The position numbers and the translations under genes were made by a program. Below the pieces are notes generated by a model that did not search any database, was not told the origin of the DNA, and saw only the letters and a list, made by a program, of their open reading frames with translations. Below, piece by piece: positions 5,947-7,987 of a stretch of DNA of 7,987 nt. The DNA is taken from the NCBI GenBank assembly GCA_047629195.1, contig JBLHWY010000224.1:1-7987 (forward strand), written 5' to 3'. This DNA is from UBA4582 sp047629195 (lineage in GTDB: Bacteria > Pseudomonadota > Gammaproteobacteria > Pseudomonadales > Azotimanducaceae). Positions within the stretch are counted from its first letter, which is position 1. Each line of letters starts with the position of its first letter.

Positions 5947-6408
5947 CTACTTGCCGTTCTTCCAGCCGGTCTCATATTTTGCACTCATCACGGGTGGCAC
6001 AACTTGCAGGTGTTTGATTTTCCAGACGCCATCAACTTTTTCATAAGCCTCATGATATCTGGCTGCTTGCCAACGAGTTTGCTGGTTCTCATAGTAAGTG
6101 AACATACCAAAAAAATACCAACGACCGGTAGCGCTAGTGCCGTTCACCTCAATGATAGGATTTTGCACCATATGCTGTGAAAAACTGATCGCCGCTTGAA
6201 ACCCAGTAAAAAGCTTTACGATAGCTTCATGACCGATTGCCTGGCCAATGCCATCACCTTCCCAGATACCATCCTCAGTAAAAATAGTCGTGATCAAATC
6301 CGTATTGTGATTGTCATCACAGATCTCACAATACCTTGATTTTAATTGTCTGATCGACTCGATGTCCTCGAGCTTTGTGATTCTAGCGATAAGATCTTCG
6401 GTCGCCAT
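5947..6408 (-). CDS. SnoaL/NTF2-like family protein
   Basis: A 153-residue protein with the cone-shaped NTF2-like fold of the SnoaL_4 type. Members include small cyclases, dehydratases, isomerases and ring-hydroxylating dioxygenase beta-like subunits, so the reaction cannot be fixed. Visible family marks are the N-terminal helix IARITKLEDIESIRQLKSRY (8-27), the FTEDGIWEGDG segment after helix 2, the HMVQNPIIEVNGTSATGRWYF strands around 78-99, and the C-terminal strands YEKVDGVWKIKHLQVV. The many His, Asp and Tyr residues lining such pockets are present (for example H78, D46), but I cannot assign catalytic ones. ATG at 6408 has an excellent SD, GGAG at 6415-6418, 6 nt away. It lies 33 nt downstream of SDR-2 on the same strand and is almost certainly co-transcribed with it, suggesting consecutive steps or action on the same ligand. 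There is no signal peptide. Confidence 0.88.
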   Translation of the reverse strand: MATEDLIARITKLEDIESIRQLKSRYCEICDDNHNTDLITTIFTEDGIWEGDGIGQAIGHEAIVKLFTGFQAAISFSQHMVQNPIIEVNGTSATGRWYFFGMFTYYENQQTRWQAARYHEAYEKVDGVWKIKHLQVVPPVMSAKYETGWKNGK

Positions 6409-6441
6409 ATTCTTCTCCGCATTTTTTGTTAATCAGATGAT

Positions 6442-7305
6442 CTAAAGCCGTTTGATTACCGGTGGCTCGCCAGTTGAGCCTTTAGTGATACCGGCAACAC
6501 GTGAATTTCGACCGGATGTTTTAGGTGTCTTTTTAGAAAGTTCTGGACCGGCTGCGGTGAGGCCGCCATCGACCACAATTTCTTCTCCAGTGACAAATTC
6601 TGAATCGTCACTGGCAAGGAAAAGGGCTGCGCCAGCTATGTGTTCACCTCGACCATAGTCAGGCCAGGGTTGGGATTTAGCGAAATGCGCTCGCGTAGCC
6701 TCAGGTTTGCCGCCGTCAGCGAGCGGTGTTGCAATAAAGCCGGGACAGATGGCATTCACTTTTATTCTGTCTGGCGCCAACTCAACCGCTGAGGCCCGAG
6801 TCAGAGAAATCACAGCGGCTTTTGCTGCTGAATACACTAACGGGCCTGCATCACCGCTTAGACCTGCAATTGAAGCGGTGTTGATAATTGCTCCACCATT
6901 ACCTGCGGCGCGCATAGCGATTGCGGCGTGTTTGATGCCTAAAAAGACGCCTTTTGCCAGCACGTCGAAAGTATAGTCCCAGGATTCAACGGTAGTTTCG
7001 GTTAATGGCCCTATGGCGCCGCCAACACCTGCGTTGTTAAACATGATATCTAGCTTACCGAAATGCTTGAGGGTGTGAGCAACCATATTCTCGATATCAG
7101 CTTCGCTGGCAACATCGGTACGGATAAAAGAAACCCTATCTCCAAATCCTTTGGCAGTAGCTTCTGCGATCGCCGCCTCACCAGTCGTCTCATTAAAGTC
7201 GGCAATAACGACTTTGGCACCTTCTTCTAGATAGCGGTAAACAGTCGCGAGGCCCATGCCGCTGGCACCGCCAGTAATAATTGCTACTCGATTTAATAGT
7301 CTCAT
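6442..7305 (-). CDS. Short-chain dehydrogenase/reductase with basic C-terminal tail (SDR-2)
   Basis: A classical NAD-type SDR of 287 residues, similar in pattern to hydroxysteroid, cyclic-alcohol and glucose dehydrogenases. T11-GGASGM-G18 binds the cofactor, and D36 at the end of strand 2 (VVIADF) points to NAD(H). NNAG is at 90-93, catalytic S145 lies in NTAS, and the pair Y158/K162 in YSAAK. The core ends with VVDGGLTAAGP near 254. A further 33 or so residues, rich in Lys, Ser, Thr, Gly and Pro, follow; most members stop at about 250-260, so the tail is unusual and may be disordered or a stop-loss extension. ATG at 7305 is supported by AAGGGA at 7315-7320. It is the first gene of a two-gene unit with the SnoaL-like gene and is divergent from the cupin. 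Substrate is unknown; a secondary alicyclic alcohol is a guess from the family. Confidence 0.94.
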   Translation of the reverse strand: MRLLNRVAIITGGASGMGLATVYRYLEEGAKVVIADFNETTGEAAIAEATAKGFGDRVSFIRTDVASEADIENMVAHTLKHFGKLDIMFNNAGVGGAIGPLTETTVESWDYTFDVLAKGVFLGIKHAAIAMRAAGNGGAIINTASIAGLSGDAGPLVYSAAKAAVISLTRASAVELAPDRIKVNAICPGFIATPLADGGKPEATRAHFAKSQPWPDYGRGEHIAGAALFLASDDSEFVTGEEIVVDGGLTAAGPELSKKTPKTSGRNSRVAGITKGSTGEPPVIKRL

Positions 7306-7336
7306 TTTCAGTCATCCCTTCTATGCTATTTAATAG

Positions 7337-7367
7337 TTTTTTTCTATATTCATCTCTATAAGAAAAA
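7337..7367. promoter_or_regulatory. AT-rich imperfect dyad between SDR-2 and the cupin
   Basis: A T-run followed by CTATA (7337-7348) faces TATAAG followed by an A-run (7357-7367) across about 8 nt, symmetric apart from one bulged base. It sits in the 166-nt divergent gap, where an operator for both genes would be expected. The composition is so AT-rich that chance is a real alternative. No clear -35/-10 pair could be defined for either gene in this gap. Confidence 0.25.
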
Positions 7368-7471
7368 TAAGCAAGTGAAGGGAGCTTATCGTATCAATCA
7401 GAGCCTACGAGACATTTAGCCATGTACAGGGCATCATTGTTCCTTTGACTTTATGATTCTGAGGAATAGTT

Positions 7472-7918
7472 GTGACAACACCTGAAAGCCCTATCCCCGC
7501 CAGCCTGCTCGCATTACTCAAAGACCAAATGTCAGCTGAGGTGTTTTCCGCCGGTTCTTCCAGCAGCAGAAATGAACCTCAGGCGCCTCTATCTGAAGAG
7601 CTTACTACCGAGCGACTGCATGTCGTTGAATACTTCAATCATGAAAGGAACCCAGCTTTCTCGTTAGCTAGGTGCCGTGTGCCCAGTGGCGTCACGACTG
7701 AAAAACATAGTTTATCTGTGGCTGAGTGGTATGTTGTAGAAAGTGGGCAGGGCAAGATGTACTTGGGCGATGAGGAAATAGCCGTGGGTGCCGGAGACAC
7801 TGTCCAAATACCCGTAGGCACAGCGCAAAACATCACTAACCACGGTGCAGAGGACCTGATCTTTTTTAGTATTTGTCTACCCAGGTTCGAGTGGGAAACT
7901 TATCAATCTTTGGAGTAA
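7472..7918 (+). CDS. Small cupin-domain protein, GTG start
   Basis: A 148-residue single-domain cupin (Cupin_2 type) with no signal peptide. Residues 1-50 are a variable N-terminal part; the barrel begins near 63 (FSLARCRVPSGVTTEKHS). The first cupin motif has only one histidine, H79, with L81 where the usual second histidine lies, and E85 as the glutamate. The second motif reads GDTVQIPVGTAQNITN (108-123), with Q119 where the usual histidine stands. I recall a cupin subgroup with this single-His, Gln arrangement and the same C-terminal FxxICxPRF signature, so this is probably its normal form rather than decay; metal binding, if any, would use an incomplete set. GTG at 7472 is set by GAGGA at 7461-7465, 7 nt upstream. 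It is divergent from SDR-2, suggesting shared control. Members may be enzymes or ligand-sensing proteins; function is unknown. Confidence 0.88.
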   Translation: MTTPESPIPASLLALLKDQMSAEVFSAGSSSSRNEPQAPLSEELTTERLHVVEYFNHERNPAFSLARCRVPSGVTTEKHSLSVAEWYVVESGQGKMYLGDEEIAVGAGDTVQIPVGTAQNITNHGAEDLIFFSICLPRFEWETYQSLE

Positions 7919-7987
7919 TGCGCCTAAGCTAATATGGTTTAAGGATTGCCTCCTATCTTTTTCACTAAGCGATACATGAATTCCTGT

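Noticed and set aside
7429..7457. Sigma-70 promoter for the cupin using TATGAT at 7452
   Set aside because: No hexamer resembling TTGACA lies 15-19 bp upstream, and the start would fall almost on the ribosome binding site.
7919..7987. Terminator or new gene after the cupin
   Set aside because: Only very short imperfect complementarity precedes a run of five T, and no convincing start with a Shine-Dalgarno is present before the window ends.

Overview
The window looks like chromosomal DNA of moderate GC from a proteobacterium, most likely a gammaproteobacterium. The basis is the close resemblance, from memory, of the exonuclease VII large subunit to the enterobacterial protein, together with a TsgA-type transporter; no rRNA or other strong marker is present to settle the lineage. 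I see no tRNA, rRNA, CRISPR array, phage gene or intact transposase.

Layout: (1) 1-1488 is a housekeeping pair. The 5' two thirds of xseA (minus strand, running off the left edge) lies divergent from a uridine-kinase gene (plus), with a dyad-rich promoter region between them. (2) 1503-4955 is a minus-strand run read right to left: a short-chain dehydrogenase (SDR-1), a pair of 26-bp direct repeats that look like a relic associated with REP/RAYT elements, a TsgA-like MFS transporter that seems to start at a non-standard ATT codon, and a cytochrome P450 coupled to the transporter by a GTGA overlap. (3) 5101-5883 is a divergently read, probably exported, esterase of the enterochelin-esterase/esterase D family. 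(4) 5947-7305 is a minus-strand pair, SDR-2 followed by a SnoaL/NTF2-like protein. (5) 7472-7918 is a divergent small cupin.

Taken together, 1503-7918 reads as an accessory small-molecule metabolism island: oxidation (P450), two NAD(P)-dependent alcohol/ketone oxidoreductases, a hydrolase, a SnoaL-like protein, a cupin and an MFS carrier. It would suit breakdown or tailoring of a hydrophobic alicyclic or terpenoid-like compound. The substrate is not visible in the sequence, and no ferredoxin or ferredoxin reductase for the P450 lies in the window. The points most worth a second look are the P450 I-helix without the usual acid-alcohol pair, the transporter's apparent ATT start, the composite dyad overlapping the udk promoter, and four independent short tandem duplications (14, 15, 21 and 30 bp periods) within about 2.5 kb.
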